In this document: piece after piece, positions 63,851-64,000 of the stretch
How positions within the stretch are numbered: position 1 is the first letter of the stretch
Layout: each line of letters opens with the position of its first letter
Assembly (NCBI GenBank): GCA_037893225.1
Contig: JAZGUH010000412.1
Span: 496,001 to 560,000 of the forward strand
Direction: 5' to 3'
From: Hippasteria phrygiana
Lineage: Eukaryota; Echinodermata; Asteroidea; Valvatida; Goniasteridae
Length of the DNA: 64,000 nt
Notes under the pieces: model-generated
What the model saw: only the letters and a program-made list of their open reading frames with translations
Told to the model about the DNA's origin: nothing
Databases searched by the model: none
Position numbers and translations under genes: made by a program

Positions 63851-64000
63851 GGGCGGATGATAGCCTTTAGTTAATGCACGCGTGGCTACCTGGACTCGTG
63901 ACGCGCCCCGAATATGCCAGCATGTCCGGGGCGCGCCACTCGTCTTTTCTGAAGGCTACAGAGAAGTTTTCCTAACGATTTCCAGCTGGAAATCGTTGGA

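Overview
This is nuclear DNA from an animal, most likely a marine invertebrate deuterostome (echinoderm, hemichordate or lancelet type). The genes are split by GT-AG introns of 0.2 to 6 kb, the introns are full of small DNA transposons, tRNA-derived repeats and homopolymer runs, and the largest gene is a ciliary/flagellar outer-arm dynein heavy chain. The phylum is inferred from general character only; I could not search a database.

Layout. (1) 1-1884, + strand: last two coding exons of PDAP1 (28 kDa heat- and acid-stable phosphoprotein), whose earlier exons lie left of the window. (2) 1885-7321: intergenic DNA between the converging 3' ends of PDAP1 and ETFA, made largely of small transposon relics. 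(3) 7322-18365, - strand: eight coding exons of ETFA (electron transfer flavoprotein alpha, mitochondrial matrix), about 322 residues; the targeting-peptide exon is not certain, with a weak candidate at 21922-21969. (4) 18749-19945, + strand: a FLYWCH-domain gene of the kind linked to MULE-like transposases, truncated and with one splice junction that does not resolve. (5) 22285 to beyond the right edge, + strand: the 5' part of an axonemal dynein beta-type heavy chain (DNAH9/DNAH11/DNAH17 group). I placed 26 exons that join in one open frame of 1652 codons, from the initiator Met through the tail and into the linker; the AAA motor lies outside the window.

The dynein, ETFA and PDAP1 products act in different compartments (axoneme, mitochondrion, cytosol), so nothing suggests a functional cluster. 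ETFA and the dynein gene may share a divergent promoter near 21970-22284 if the ETFA first-exon candidate is right.

The unusual content is the mobile-element landscape: at least three related families of TTAA-flanked miniature elements (piggyBac/Kolobok-like), several abutting at one shared TTAA; a 4.75 kb element in dynein intron 20 with 46-bp terminal inverted repeats (45/46 identical) and a TAA target duplication; hAT-like elements with 8-bp duplications; a two-member family with 6-bp duplications; Tc1/mariner-type elements; and several clear nestings in which one element sits inside another. I found no rRNA, CRISPR array or bacterial-type operon.
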